A program made the position numbers and the translations under genes. From Taenia hydatigena (taxonomy: Eukaryota > Platyhelminthes > Cestoda > Cyclophyllidea > Taeniidae): DNA of 64,000 bases. The stretch is from contig JADWOT020000005.1 of NCBI GenBank assembly GCA_036345935.2, positions 19,012,369 through 19,076,368 on the forward strand. The letters run 5' to 3'. Shown here one piece after another: positions 51,001 to 62,000 of the stretch (positions are counted from its first letter, which is position 1; each line of letters begins with the position of its first letter). The notes under the pieces are model-generated. The model ran no database searches and was not told the DNA's origin. It was given only the letters and a program-made list of their open reading frames with translations.

Positions 51001-51911
51001 GGAGGCAAGTGTTTATTCTCATATCCATTTAGGTAGTTTTGGTAGTCCTTGAAGAACACAAATGGACCGATACATACACCGTGGAAGTACATGCAATAGG
51101 CTGCAAACTCTATCGGTCCCGGCATCTTCGCGATAGCGGATTCTCGACTAGAGGGCATGAGATTGGGTCCACCTTCTTCAACGATTGCTCTTTTGGCGTC
51201 ATTTTTGCTACCCACATGGTCGTCATCATTGGAGGTCTTGCAGGCCCCGTTAGAAGCAGACGCTTTTGCGATCCGTACACCGTCGTAGAGATTAAACGCG
51301 AGGCTAGAAAGTCGTTGCGTCTGCAACATGGCGGCGCCGGATATATCCAGCGTGTAACCCTCATAGTCGTAGTAGAGACGACACTGATGAATCAGCATAA
51401 GATAGAGAAGGGACCAAGTGGTCACAGCGACGGGTGTGACGAGACGATCATGTCGGCAGAAAAGAAGGATTGCGTAAGCCACACAGGATTGAAGCAGAAG
51501 GACCCGGAGTTGCATTCCAAAGCAAAAGATGACCACCCCAGTACCGAGAAGAATTTCTGCGATAGCTCGGAAGAGTGGACGCACACGGGAAGGAGGTAAT
51601 CCATAGCGCATAATAAGAGCCAGAGGGAGGCTAGCAAAACTCGCTACCACGAAATTGATCATATCTATGGGAATACCAGACCAGTTAGTGACTGATTGTA
51701 AGAGACGAGAACCGGCGTAAAAGCGATCTTTGACGAAGCCACCAGTGCCGCGTTCAATGGTCACACCCATCACTACAGAGACGAGGATATCGAAGATGCG
51801 AGAGTTTGCATGGCTGGAGACATTCAAAGCGGTGGTGGTAGTTATAAAAGGAGATAATGGCAAGGCGAGGCACCCATTTTGAGGTAGAAGGGGGGCGGCG
51901 TTAACAGTCAT
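42098..51911 (-). CDS. MBOAT1/2-type lysophospholipid acyltransferase (2 coding exons)
   Basis: Coding exons complement(42098..42847, 50886..51911), 591 residues. This is a multi-pass ER membrane O-acyltransferase that re-acylates lysophospholipids, by family membership of the MBOAT1/2 (LPEAT/LPSAT) group; the exact substrate cannot be told. The first exon gives the N-terminal membrane segments, the motif LQTQRLSSLAFNLYDG and the block GPIEFAAYCMYFHGVCIGPF followed by KDYQNYLNG. The second exon carries the catalytic Asn region (DAWNIGTVRWLREVVYLR) and the catalytic His in SAFWHGLYPGYYL. The exons join in phase 0 (CAG|GTTAGT donor, TTTTAG|GAG acceptor) across an 8.0 kb intron, and the joined protein aligns without a gap to the family. 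A loop of about 40 residues after the NLYDG motif is rich in Asn, Asp and Ser and makes the protein longer than the usual roughly 500 residues. Start at MTVNAAPLL. Confidence 0.88.
42848..50885 (-). other. 8 kb intron of the MBOAT gene
   Basis: Contains the second copy of the diverged repeat (43432-43690). I see no convincing nested gene: frames at 46175-46893 are low-complexity, and frames around 48.1-50.5 kb lack domains. Confidence 0.7.
43432..43690 (+). repeat. Diverged interspersed repeat, copy 2
   Basis: Direct-orientation partner of 41290-41540, inside the MBOAT intron. An 82-codon frame covers much of it but is not conserved in the other copy. Confidence 0.6.
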
Positions 51912-52640
51912 GATTACTGGATGCAGGTGAGATCAAGCTAGCCCGGGATGATGCTATCAATTACAAGGAAGGAAATCTGAAAAACAAACCGAAAGTAAGA
52001 AACACACGACGCAACAGGCAAGCACAGCCGTCTGTGGTAGGAGAAAGAAGTATACGTTGAGAGCTTAATTTGGAGAGTTAAAAGATCACATCTTTACTCT
52101 GAGTGGGTGGAAAAACTATAATACACAGAGTTCAGTTGCAGTGAACAACACGCTTATCACGGTTAATGGAAAGAACACTATATAATACTACAACCGATAA
52201 AGCTGTGCATTTAAGTCCCAATGCAAACTGCCTGATGACGCATAAATCAGTTAAACGCAGCTTTCGCGCTAAGCAAATAGGGCGAAAGGAACGGGAACAC
52301 AGTCACACGTAAAAGGCAAGCAGAAAAAGAAACGAAGGAAAATCTAACAGAAAAGTGGTTTAACGTTTTATTCGCATGAAGACATCCGACTAGTGCGTGC
52401 ATTCGCGTGTGTGAGGCGATGCATCAGTTTCGATACTGAGAGCAAAATATAAAGTGCAGGCGGGTAGGCAGACAGGCAGGTGGGCGGTTTGCGCTGAGCC
52501 GACTAGCGTTCGCAGGGAAAAGAAAAAGGGAAGAGTAAACCTCTGGGTAATGAAACTGGTTACTCCAGGAATGGAAAGAGGTGGGGAAGAAAGCAGGAAT
52601 AAAATATGAAACGGGTAAACAGAGTGGGAGGCGTCAATGG
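51912..52640. other. Intergenic region between MBOAT gene and PDK1
   Basis: It should contain the MBOAT 5' side and the PDK1 3' UTR. No other gene seen. Confidence 0.5.
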
Positions 52641-54197
52641 TCAGTCTATGGGATCCGAGTAGTAGAGAGCCTTCACTTGGCGCAGCTTGTTCAACCAATC
52701 TCCTGAATGACCGGTGGGATCCTCTAAATAATAGATCCGATTGGGCACAATGATGGAAAATATCTTGCTGTTTCGGCATTCGACTCGCAGAAAATTACTC
52801 CAAGGCACCTCTCCCTTAAGCACCATAGCCTCTGGGTCAACGTAGAAAAGGTGGGGTCCCTCGGTGAGAAGGAACATCCGCTTTCTGGCGAAGAGACCCC
52901 GACGTTTGTACAAGATGCCTTGTTTTACGATAAGACGCCCCTTCACAAAACGATGAAAGGCATTTTCTGTAGCCTGTTTCTTTAACAACTCTTCGCGTTG
53001 CAGTTCTGTTATCTGACTGGTAGCTAGCGCTAGCTCCAGTGAAAGAAAGTATTTTTGACTAGCAGTATAACCAGCGGGTACTTTATCCCAGTCGTTGTGC
53101 TCTAGTGGCTCTAGGTTGGGAATTAGAGTGGGCGTCTCACTATCAATTATGCCATCCCAGTCGACACCAGAGAAGAACGGATGTGAAAGAAGGGCGTCTG
53201 GGCCACCTGTAGTCGGACTGCCCAGCCTTTCGGAGGGAGAAAGGACGAGGAGGCGTTGGACAAGATCCTTTGCCTCCTCATCAAATCCCTCAGGGAAGGT
53301 ATAATTAAGAGTGTGAACCTTCTGAAACACATCAAACTGGTGCCCAAACTTGTCGGCACGGAAGGGGAGACGTCCGGAAAGCATTTGGTAGATAACACAG
53401 CCTAGAGCCCAATAATCCATTAAATAGGAGAGATCAGGAGAGGAAGATGAGTCAGCAGGGATGGAAGAGGAGGCAGCAGCATCAGATTTACCCCTCCTAT
53501 CCCGAGACTCATCCTCAGAGGTCGAGGAGTCGGAGGACGAAGAAGAGGTAATGGATAGGGGCGTGCAGAACTGGAGCATCTCAGGGCTGACATACTCCGG
53601 AGTGCCGGTGAAGACAGGCGCCTCCACGGAGGAGTCGTTGAGGATGACAGCAGAACCGAAATCTGCAAGCTTGATGTGCATATCGAGGGTGAGGAGAATG
53701 TTTTCGGGTTTCACGTCCCGATGGACGATGTAGTGGGAATGCAGGTAGCGGAGAGCGAGCAATAGCTCCGAGGCGTAGAACCGGGTGCCTTGCTTGTTGA
53801 AAGACGTAAGTTTTTGGAGGTAATCCAGGAGATGACCCCGTTGAGCGTACTGCAGAACGTAGTAGAGGCGGGAGGGGTCTTGAAAGGTGTACATAAGTCG
53901 CACGATAAGAGGATGACTAGTGCGGCGCAACACCTCCCGCTCCATAAAGACAGCCAGCCTGGCAGACTTGTTGGCTGTGACCTGCTTCTTGCTGACCACC
54001 TTGATGGCGAATTCGCGTTGAGTGGCGATCTCCTTGGCAACGTATACTGTAGAGAAGGAGCCATGACCGATCTCCTTGCCGAATTTAAAGTCTGAGGGCT
54101 GAGGTACCCTGGGATGGGACGGGTTCGACTGAGTGGCTAGACGCTGGGAGGAGGCTAGCGAACCATCGTTAACGCTCCCACTGCTCTTTGGCTGCAT
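52641..54197 (-). CDS. PDPK1: 3-phosphoinositide-dependent kinase 1 (PDK1)
   Basis: An uninterrupted 518-residue frame. PDK1 is the membrane-recruited AGC kinase that phosphorylates the activation loop of AKT, S6K, SGK and PKC. Kinase domain: Gly loop GHGSFSTV (44-51), Lys66 in FAIK, Glu86 of helix C, YTFQD (103-107), HRDVKPEN (159-166), DFG (179-181) and VSPE (203-206). The C-terminal PH domain (about 424-512) has the PDK1-specific block KRRGLFARKR and LLTEGPHLFYVDP. Two oddities are visible. The activation loop reads EAPVFTGTPEYVSPE, so the position of the human autophosphorylation Ser241 is Val195. A Ser/Asp-rich insertion (about 214-257) lies between VSPE and DYWALGC. The start is the first in-frame Met (MQPKSSGSV). 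CTGTAG upstream could be an acceptor of a 5' UTR intron. Confidence 0.92.
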   Translation of the reverse strand: MQPKSSGSVNDGSLASSQRLATQSNPSHPRVPQPSDFKFGKEIGHGSFSTVYVAKEIATQREFAIKVVSKKQVTANKSARLAVFMEREVLRRTSHPLIVRLMYTFQDPSRLYYVLQYAQRGHLLDYLQKLTSFNKQGTRFYASELLLALRYLHSHYIVHRDVKPENILLTLDMHIKLADFGSAVILNDSSVEAPVFTGTPEYVSPEMLQFCTPLSITSSSSSDSSTSEDESRDRRGKSDAAASSSIPADSSSSPDLSYLMDYWALGCVIYQMLSGRLPFRADKFGHQFDVFQKVHTLNYTFPEGFDEEAKDLVQRLLVLSPSERLGSPTTGGPDALLSHPFFSGVDWDGIIDSETPTLIPNLEPLEHNDWDKVPAGYTASQKYFLSLELALATSQITELQREELLKKQATENAFHRFVKGRLIVKQGILYKRRGLFARKRMFLLTEGPHLFYVDPEAMVLKGEVPWSNFLRVECRNSKIFSIIVPNRIYYLEDPTGHSGDWLNKLRQVKALYYSDPID

Positions 54198-55573
54198 AAG
54201 ACAAACGTCAAATTTGGTCGCCTACAGTTACAACGACAAAAATACGTTGTTAGATTGAGAAACAGGGATGAATAGACGGAGAAATCACGCATCATTAGAT
54301 GAACTAAACAAATTCATTCGAAATTCCACTAAAATATACTTATTTAAATGGACGAAATGGATCGCACAGAGCTAGCCACTAGCTTTCCATAGATTGAACG
54401 CTATTTCCATACATAATTAAAACATGAAACCTGACTAAAGGAATACCTGACATTGTTAGAGAGAGGCAAGATAAGCTTGTAAAAATGGATGAAATGCTAG
54501 TCATGTAATCATACAAAGGAAATATGCGTCGCCCAGCATTCTTGAGTAGCTTCACAGTAGTGTTCATTTTCTGATTAAAAATCCTCTTAAGAGCTCCGTG
54601 AACATGCTGAATTTAGGGCAACATTAGAATAGTACTAATCTAAAAACCGAGCAAACACATTCAAAGAACACGTACTGATTCAAGGAGGACACATTAAAAA
54701 CACCAAAAGTACATGAATGTCCGCTATAACAATGGCATGCGAAAAAATAATGCATAAGAGCGAAAGCTTAAAGGAAATACGGCAGTAGAAGAGCACGATA
54801 AAGTTTTCAGTGCAGAATTCACGAAAAAGTAAAAGAAGGTCAAAGTCCCCCTGTGGATAGCACGAATCGTTTTGCGAAAGCGTATTTTACAATGAACCAA
54901 GCCCCGAAAGATGAGAAACTCACCGGTATCAAAAGTTACACACCAAAAGGTTCTGGTTGGCAATTTTGTAGCGCCCACAACACCAAAACGATTATAACAA
55001 TCATCTAATGCTAATCCTATGAAATCACTCATACGGTGAGATTAATAGCGCTCAAGTAAATTGCATAACATGATTTCCTTGCTTAGTGAAAGTTATTCTA
55101 AAAGGTTATCAACTCAAAATGTTTAAATCAGCTTTTATCATTCGCCCAAAAACTGTGTACCACCGTTTTCATATGCTCACAGCATCACAAGAATATCGAA
55201 AATTTTTTCGAAATTGTGTTAATACCTTTAATTTAATATCAGGAGAGGAATGCAATGCTCATGGCTAGTCGGGATCCCCTCGGATGAAACTTCTTTTGTT
55301 TAGCTATGGGCATTGATGCACCGAAAGTAACAAGAAATTACAGGAATTGCGCACAGTGTAATACTTATATTCTTTAAATGTGCTTTGTAGGCTAGAGGCG
55401 GGAAAACAATTTGAACCTCGTGGCGGAGCGGCGTGGAGACTCGCAAGAGCGTGACTCCTCCCCGACCTGAATCCCACAACATGCCCAGCTGTATAATTTT
55501 TACCCTCTATAATAGAGATGTCAAAACATACTAAGACTTGTACTTACAAGGGTGACCAGAGGAGAGAGGAGGA
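54198..55573. other. Intergenic region upstream of PDK1
   Basis: No gene recognised; open frames are short and without domains. Confidence 0.45.
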
Positions 55574-55682
55574 ACCCTCTACACACAGCGTCCCGAAACC
55601 TCTTTAGTGCAAAAAAGTCATAATACTAGGGCAGAATATGTAAATTTAAAAAGCAGAAGTCATCGTAGCCAAAACCGGCTCC
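55574..55682. repeat. TIR element family, partial copy adjoining element B
   Basis: Carries the family core AGCGTCCCGAAACCTCTTTA and the right-end word CCAAAACCGGC, immediately followed by the complete element B. This suggests insertion next to or into an older copy. Confidence 0.5.
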
Positions 55683-55687
55683 AATAA

Positions 55688-55986
55688 TTTGTTTGTTTAT
55701 ACTGCCGGTTTTGATCATGGTCACAGAGGTGGCCATATTGCCCTAGCTGTGTAGGTTAGCCTCCTTGCCATGCCAGTAGCTAATTCCCTTCTGTCTGCTA
55801 ATGTAGCGTCCCGAGACTCCTTTGAAGGCAAAAGAATGCAGAATACTGGGGTAGAATATATATACATATATGTTTAATGTGCGGAGGGAAATTAGCTTCT
55901 GATTTGGCCCGGAGGCCAGCCTACGCAGCTAGGGCAATATGACCACCTCTGCGACCCTGATCGAAACCGGTAGTTCAAGCAGGCAA
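55688..55986. repeat. Small terminal-inverted-repeat element B
   Basis: About 300 bp with terminal inverted repeats of roughly 77 bp (55688-55764 and 55909-55986), about 85% alike by eye. Shared landmarks are TTTG at the tip, CCGGTTT, CAGAGGTGG, CATATTGCCCTAGCTG and GCCTCC. The interior has the core GCGTCCCGAGACTCCTTTGA. No coding capacity. This is the best-preserved member of the family in the window. Confidence 0.75.
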
Positions 55987-56450
55987 AGCATCACGTCCTT
56001 CTGTAATAAAAAACATTTCGTAGCAAGTGCTTGCAGCTTTAAATAATCTTGGATTGCCAAATGCGTACTGGTTTTAATTTTGTAGCTCTGTAGCTTAATA
56101 CCGGCATGGCAACTTTAAAAGGACGCAAATACCACAATTTTGATAAATTTGCGCCTTTATTAAGACAGCTATTATTGAGTGCACGTTGTCGTGCATGAGG
56201 TAATTTTACTTAGTTATGATCAATCTAAATGGCTTTGCCCACCTCTTCGCCACCCAGGCAAATTTTAAATTCATTGACAATTAATGCGCCCTAAAAATAA
56301 ATTTTTTTACAGAATACTTGATCAAGCTTTTTACTTTGCTGTGTAGGCTTAAGTTGTTTGTTTAGTCGCTTACAAGTGCTGATGACTGTGTTGGTAAACA
56401 CGAAGGTCGTGCAGCTGCGGTAATTTCAACTTGAATAGGTAAATGTGCCA
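55987..56450. other. Upstream region of the DRAK-like kinase
   Basis: No other gene seen. It presumably contains the promoter and 5' UTR of the kinase. Confidence 0.4.
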
Positions 56451-59019
56451 ATGCGCAGTAGAACTGCACATCGAGAGTCTTTATCGCGTTCCAAACGCTT
56501 TAATTCTGAAGTGGCTCTCAATGAGTCATGGCGACAATTTTATGACACGGACGGAGATGCTGTTGGACGGTAAGCTTGGTGCTCTTCATCTGATCTGTCC
56601 ACTTTAGCGGTGGCGCTGGAAAAGTTTTTCGAGTGAGACTGAAGTGCGAGAGTTACTTGCATGGAAGGAAATCTAGTGTGCCTGCTTGTCTTCTTGCAGG
56701 TGAAGTTGGACCAAGTTTGGAACTTATTAATGAAATACCGGATGGAAAATCACTAGCGGTTAAAATTATTCGTCGTTTTCGTTGTGGACGTGATTCCATC
56801 GAAAAAATTCGCAACGAGATTGAATTAATTAGAGCTCTTCAGCCCTTGAATAAGGATTTTAACGTTCCTAGTGCAGCAGCACCTCTTCTGTTCTCTGTCC
56901 ACGAGGAACCTACACAAGTGGCGATTGTTATGGAATTGTAAGTCCTTGGTCCATATGGTGAAGTATGTGCATATTTATGCCTGATTTTATTTTCTGCTAC
57001 TTTGCTCTAGCGCTGAAGGTGGTTCTTTGTTTGACCTCTGCTCTTTAAAAACCTTCAATCGGCCCCAATTGCCGTCAGGTGACGGTAGCTTCAGCGATAG
57101 AACTATTCCGCAATCTCGAATACCGGAATCTTATGTCTCTTCAGTTCTTTCACGAATTGTTGATGCGCTTGAATTTATGCACGAGAAGGCGAATGTGGTT
57201 CATCTGGATATCAAAGTATGTCTCATTTGGACTACTTTTTTAATCATTCTTTTTTTAAATTTATGCATAGTCGTTGTTTTGCATGGACCCTTTATTTGAC
57301 CAGTTCTCATTTTAATGATCATTCTCTTTTATCATTAGTAGTAATATACTTAGGGGGACGTTGAGCTTACATTATTCATGTGATGATTTTCTAACGTTCA
57401 TCATTCATTACATTGGCGGTATTTTTCGTTGAATACATATTTTCAGTAATCTCTGCGCCGAATAGCTCTACTTGTCTTTTAGTAGTTTATTATTTTATTT
57501 GCCGAGTTCGTTATTTTCAAGCATGGCTGGCGACTGCCCAGTTTGCTTTGAAAACTCTTCCCAACCTCTACTCCCAATTGGAGACCCTCTTTATTTCAAC
57601 TTTTTTCTTTATGAACGAGCTGCAGAGCATGTAATGGAAATGAGCCCTTCTGTAACGCTGCAGTGTTCACTTTCTCGCCGCAGTTAGAAATACCATCCTG
57701 CTTAGCACTTTTCTAATCTTATTAAATCTTAAAAGTAGTTAATGTACTAAGAAGTTGTATTTTAATACGAAGATTATGTAAATAAAAGCATGAAACTTAG
57801 CACACAACCTTTTGCTAGTAAGACATTTGAGTGGATTGAATGTCATTTTCCATAGGCGGTCATACTTTCATTTGTGTACCATTGACTTTCTTGGCAGTGG
57901 CAATTTTCAGGCCACTGCTTTGACGATCATTTCTGTGGACATTTACTTAACGTGAAAAATGCCCGGTCCTGGATAATCACCACAGGCACTTGTTTTGGAA
58001 TTACAGAGGACATCGTTTTCTACGTGCGAATGGTGGACATTTCAGGGTATTCGAAGCTTTGAGAGGTTATCGCGCGAAGTGGGGCAGGTGTTCAGAACGA
58101 AACTTTGCATAGGATTCCCAGGCTTTTCGTTAAACATGGCTATATAGGTGTGGGGACCAAAGATAGTTTCTATCCCTTAAAATACGTTCCTTTTTTACTA
58201 ACTCGAAAAGTTCCGGTTTGAATTGAACCTATTGTATTTATCTGAGGACTATCATCAAGTACATTCGTGATAGCGAGTGATTTTGCGGTTTCATACCTTG
58301 AGAATTCTTGTGCGGGTGACCTCTAGGAAGCCAAATTAATAAATGACTTCCTGTGGACTGGGATTGACATATCAGCAATGACCCTGGTCACGGGGCGTTG
58401 ATCGCTGCAAAAGTACGGGGATTAAAGGGGCCTTCTCCGGGTGTTTTTGTTAGCCTTTCTGAATTTCTACTCCTGTTTACCACTTTGCCATTTTCATCAT
58501 TCCACCTCTCGTGTACAAATGAGGTTTATCCTCCTACCCATATCTACCATTGGGATTTGTAAGTTATCAAGTCCCATCGCACCTGAACGCTCCCTGGTTC
58601 ATCTCGCCTGATGTGCCGTTAGATCCGCATTTGAGGTGTGTAGATGAGTGTCTGCTCACCCGTGTTTGTGCACACGTTGTTGGTGGTAATAACAACCGTC
58701 CTGTGTTGTTTCTCTTTTCACCAGACTTTTTAAATTATCTGCATCTTCTTTCAGTTTTTAGCTCTCGGTAGATTACGTAGATCTCAGGAAATTTCACCGT
58801 TTGTAGCGCGACTACGGAGTACATAGAATTTCTGTTACCGCTTAGTTCCGCAATTCATTGTGGAGGTGATTTATTTGGTTTGTTCCTTGCAGGCGGAAAA
58901 CATCCTCCTCCGTAAGCCCTATCCATCCTCCGACGTCTTCATTACGGATTTCGGACTGGCCTCTGTTTTGAACAAATCGGAGCCACATAAGGAACTCGCG
59001 GGAACACCCGATTATATGG
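56451..59019 (+). CDS. DRAK/STK17-like Ser/Thr kinase, first four exons (partial)
   Basis: Exons join(56451..56569, 56608..56937, 57011..57215, 58893..59019) give about 260 residues, with all three joins in frame and GT-AG introns of 38, 73 and 1677 bp. Visible kinase features: Gly loop GRGGAGKVF (39-47), Lys92 in LAVKII, helix-C Glu110, hinge VMEFAEGGSLFDLC, catalytic loop VVHLDIKAENILL (HLD, Asp216), DFGLA (237-241) and the start of the activation segment ELAGTPDYM. Leu instead of Arg in the HRD motif and the EFAEGG hinge point to the DAPK/DRAK branch of CAMK kinases, which regulate apoptosis and the cytoskeleton. A long insertion of about 40 residues precedes Lys92. The next exon should begin with two bases completing the codon and encode the APE motif; I could not find it before the window ends, so the C-lobe is missing or lies beyond. 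Confidence 0.75.
57216..58892 (+). other. Intron 3 of the DRAK-like kinase
   Basis: 1677 bp between AAA|GTATGT and TTGCAG|GCG. Small open frames inside have no domain. Confidence 0.7.
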
Positions 59020-62000
59020 GTGAGTTTTCAGCTGACTTTCATTGAGTCAACTACTAATACATGCGATATTCTTCCTCAAATTTTACGTGCCTGTTCCTGG
59101 ACCCGAGAATGATTTTCGAATAGCAAATAACTGCACTTTTTTTCTGATTGTAAAACGAGCTTTTTTGGACTCTGACCTTTATTGTCAAAGCGATTGTAGC
59201 ATTGGCACTAAGACTGCTTGCTGTTTAGAATCCCACCTTGTAAGGTGCCTCTTCTAATTCTCAAGCGGTAGGCCGAACTCTTGCTTTTTTACATTAAATC
59301 AATTAAAAGTATTTGAAAGAGTTGAGATTCCCTTCTTGGTTAAGGAGGGACCTGTATATAAGATCCCTGAATCACTATGATTCTGGTTACGAGTCTAGGG
59401 GATTTTCCCTTACACGAATTGTTGGCACTTTTCGTCGATGTTTAGTGATTGCGAACCTTTGGTGGTTGAGTATGGCGTGACCGATGAATCATGGTATTAG
59501 TCACAAGTTTGGAGTTTTTGTCCAATCTACCATCAACTTGAATTGAATCCCACCCCTGTTAAGCTAACGTCTCCTGTCCACATGGGTTTTTACTGGTGTT
59601 GATTGTCTTGGTCGCAGATCTCGCGTTATTCTGTCGCCCTTTTTTTGCTTGAAACCAACGATAGATTGAATTATCCTCTCCCTAAACGAAAACAAATTCA
59701 TGGCAATCAAGGATAGGTATCATTCTAAATCACTTTCAATAACTGGTATAAGTCTGGGGATAATTTTCGCCTAGTTACTGGCTTGTTTCTGTTTCGTATT
59801 TTCACCAGTAAATGGTTTCCTGTCCATGATATAGGCGCTCCTTGTGTTTTGAGTAATTTCCTTTGCTTCTGGCAAAGGAAACACTTAGAATATTCCGTTC
59901 CCAAATAACACGCAACAAAACGAAACGAAAGATAACTATGTTGCGCATCGACTGATGAAACAAGGTTTTTTGGAGCTCTCCACTCTGATCAACACTTTTC
60001 CAGGAATTTCACCAAACCAACCAGTCAAATACAAATTTCACCGAGTCAAGCCATTTCCTTTCGGTCCATACCTCTTGTCATGGCAAAATATAGTGGGATT
60101 GGGTAGAATAAGCGGGGAGGATAGCAGAGGAATTGGGGTTGGGATCGCACTGATGCGCATTTTCATGATGAAACGAAAGAGATGTTGCACTATTACTCCA
60201 AGTAGTTCTTCCCTGGTAGCCCAGTTTTGATCTAAGACGTTCCAATGCACCTTTGCTTATTAGCAAAGAATCCTGTATTTCCTTCACTAGTCCTTTGGCG
60301 GAATTGCGAAATTAATTGGTTTTTAATATGGATTCTCTTTATTTGCCCAACTTAGACTTGTACACCAGTGTCCTGCCCATTCTCTCCCGCTTACCCTCAC
60401 TTTTGGAATGCAGGATGCAACGTGGGTAGGGGACTGAATGGAAGGCAGCACTTGCGCTGCAATTAAGTGAAATGTGTTTTTAAAAGCCTATTTTCGAGTG
60501 AAGAATGCGTGCGTAGGATTAAAATTCTAAAAGGCACTCGAACTGTGCTTCATGTTTTTTTGGAGTGTGATCTGTTCCGCATCCCTCATGAATACTTTTT
60601 GGGACAATGTTATTGTTTTTATAATTTTTAAATCTCAAACAAGTCACTATTCCATCGTTTGGTGGCAATCAAGGTGGGCAAGTTATTTTTCACTAATTGT
60701 TTCTGTTTTGTCCGAAGCTTCGCTGCGTTCTGGAGTAGCTGGTTTTGCTGCTATCTACCGCCAGTTTTTTTCCGCATTTTAAACTGCGACTGTTTGAAAG
60801 TGCGTTTTTAAAAGCCTTTACCGAGTGCTAAAAGTGGTGTCCTTACTCAGATTTCTGGAGCGCTATCGGGGCTATAAAGTTTTTACTGCGGTTTGGACAC
60901 TGTAATGCGTGCGTTACTTCACTACTCCAGATTCCTCCATGAAACTGGCAAGTTTCTATGTTCGCCTACAATTTTGGCGTAAAATTATTGCAGCCCGCGG
61001 ATTTTTCTTGTAATGGAAGTATTTAAATTGCTGCTGAAATCTGTCAACTCGAAGCAAGCGTTTTGCACTGGTAACTTACTAGCCTTCATCTCAAGGCCAT
61101 GCCAATTGCTTAGTTCTTTGGGACATATGCATTTTCTTGGAGCATAAACAAAGTATCACGGTGAGCTGTTAATTGTATTTTTAGAATCACCGCATTAAAA
61201 TTTCCTTCTTTCATCACTTGATGCTATTCAAAGCATCTTACAAAAGCAGGTCTTTGTTGCCTGACCTCTCTCGAGGGTACGGAATTCTTGCAAAATTAGC
61301 CTTATCTTCTTTGATGATTAAAGTTGGTGCAGCAAATCAAAACCTTGGGAATATCTGACATTTCCCTTTGACATGGTTTTATCGATCATTAGTTTTTTAT
61401 CCTTCGATGGTTGAATTTAATTAGGCCTCTAGATTTTCGACTTTGGTCCCTTTAAGAGTAGATGTTTTGGAGTAAATTAAGGCTTTTCAATTTGATCATG
61501 ACTTACCTTTGAATGCTTTAAATCACGAGTTCCACCCTCTTAGGCTCTGCTAAAATTGGACAATTTGAAGTTTATATAACCTGCTGACTTCTATCCTATG
61601 CCCTCAGAACCACCTCTAATTCTTCTTTGAACCTGAGTATCAAAAAGTAACGCTATTGGCGGATTCATCATTATCCGCCGGTCATCCCTAGTGGGAAATG
61701 CATGGTTGAGCACATGACGCTCGGCTTTGCCTCCTCTTTGGTAAGAGTGGGAACGCCTTCGCGTTATGACAGGCGCAGATGAGTCAGAAGGCTGACATCC
61801 TGCCAAGAAGGCAACGTTGGCCTTCAGCTTCATTACATTGACGACATCCTAGAAGTCCTTGTTGCAACATCTCTTAACAGTGGTTAGTAGTCATCTACAA
61901 TTCAACCTGATGCACAACTAACTTCAGTTTCAAAGAGGAAATTCAATCATCGCAGCCTAAATATCTTGCTATTTCTAATATGGCCTCCTCAGGTGTCACT

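Noticed and set aside
51039..51599. 186-codon plus-strand frame
   Set aside because: Antisense shadow of the first MBOAT exon.
55400..55500. Possible tRNA-like segment with GACCTGAATCC
   Set aside because: No matching acceptor, D or anticodon stems could be drawn.
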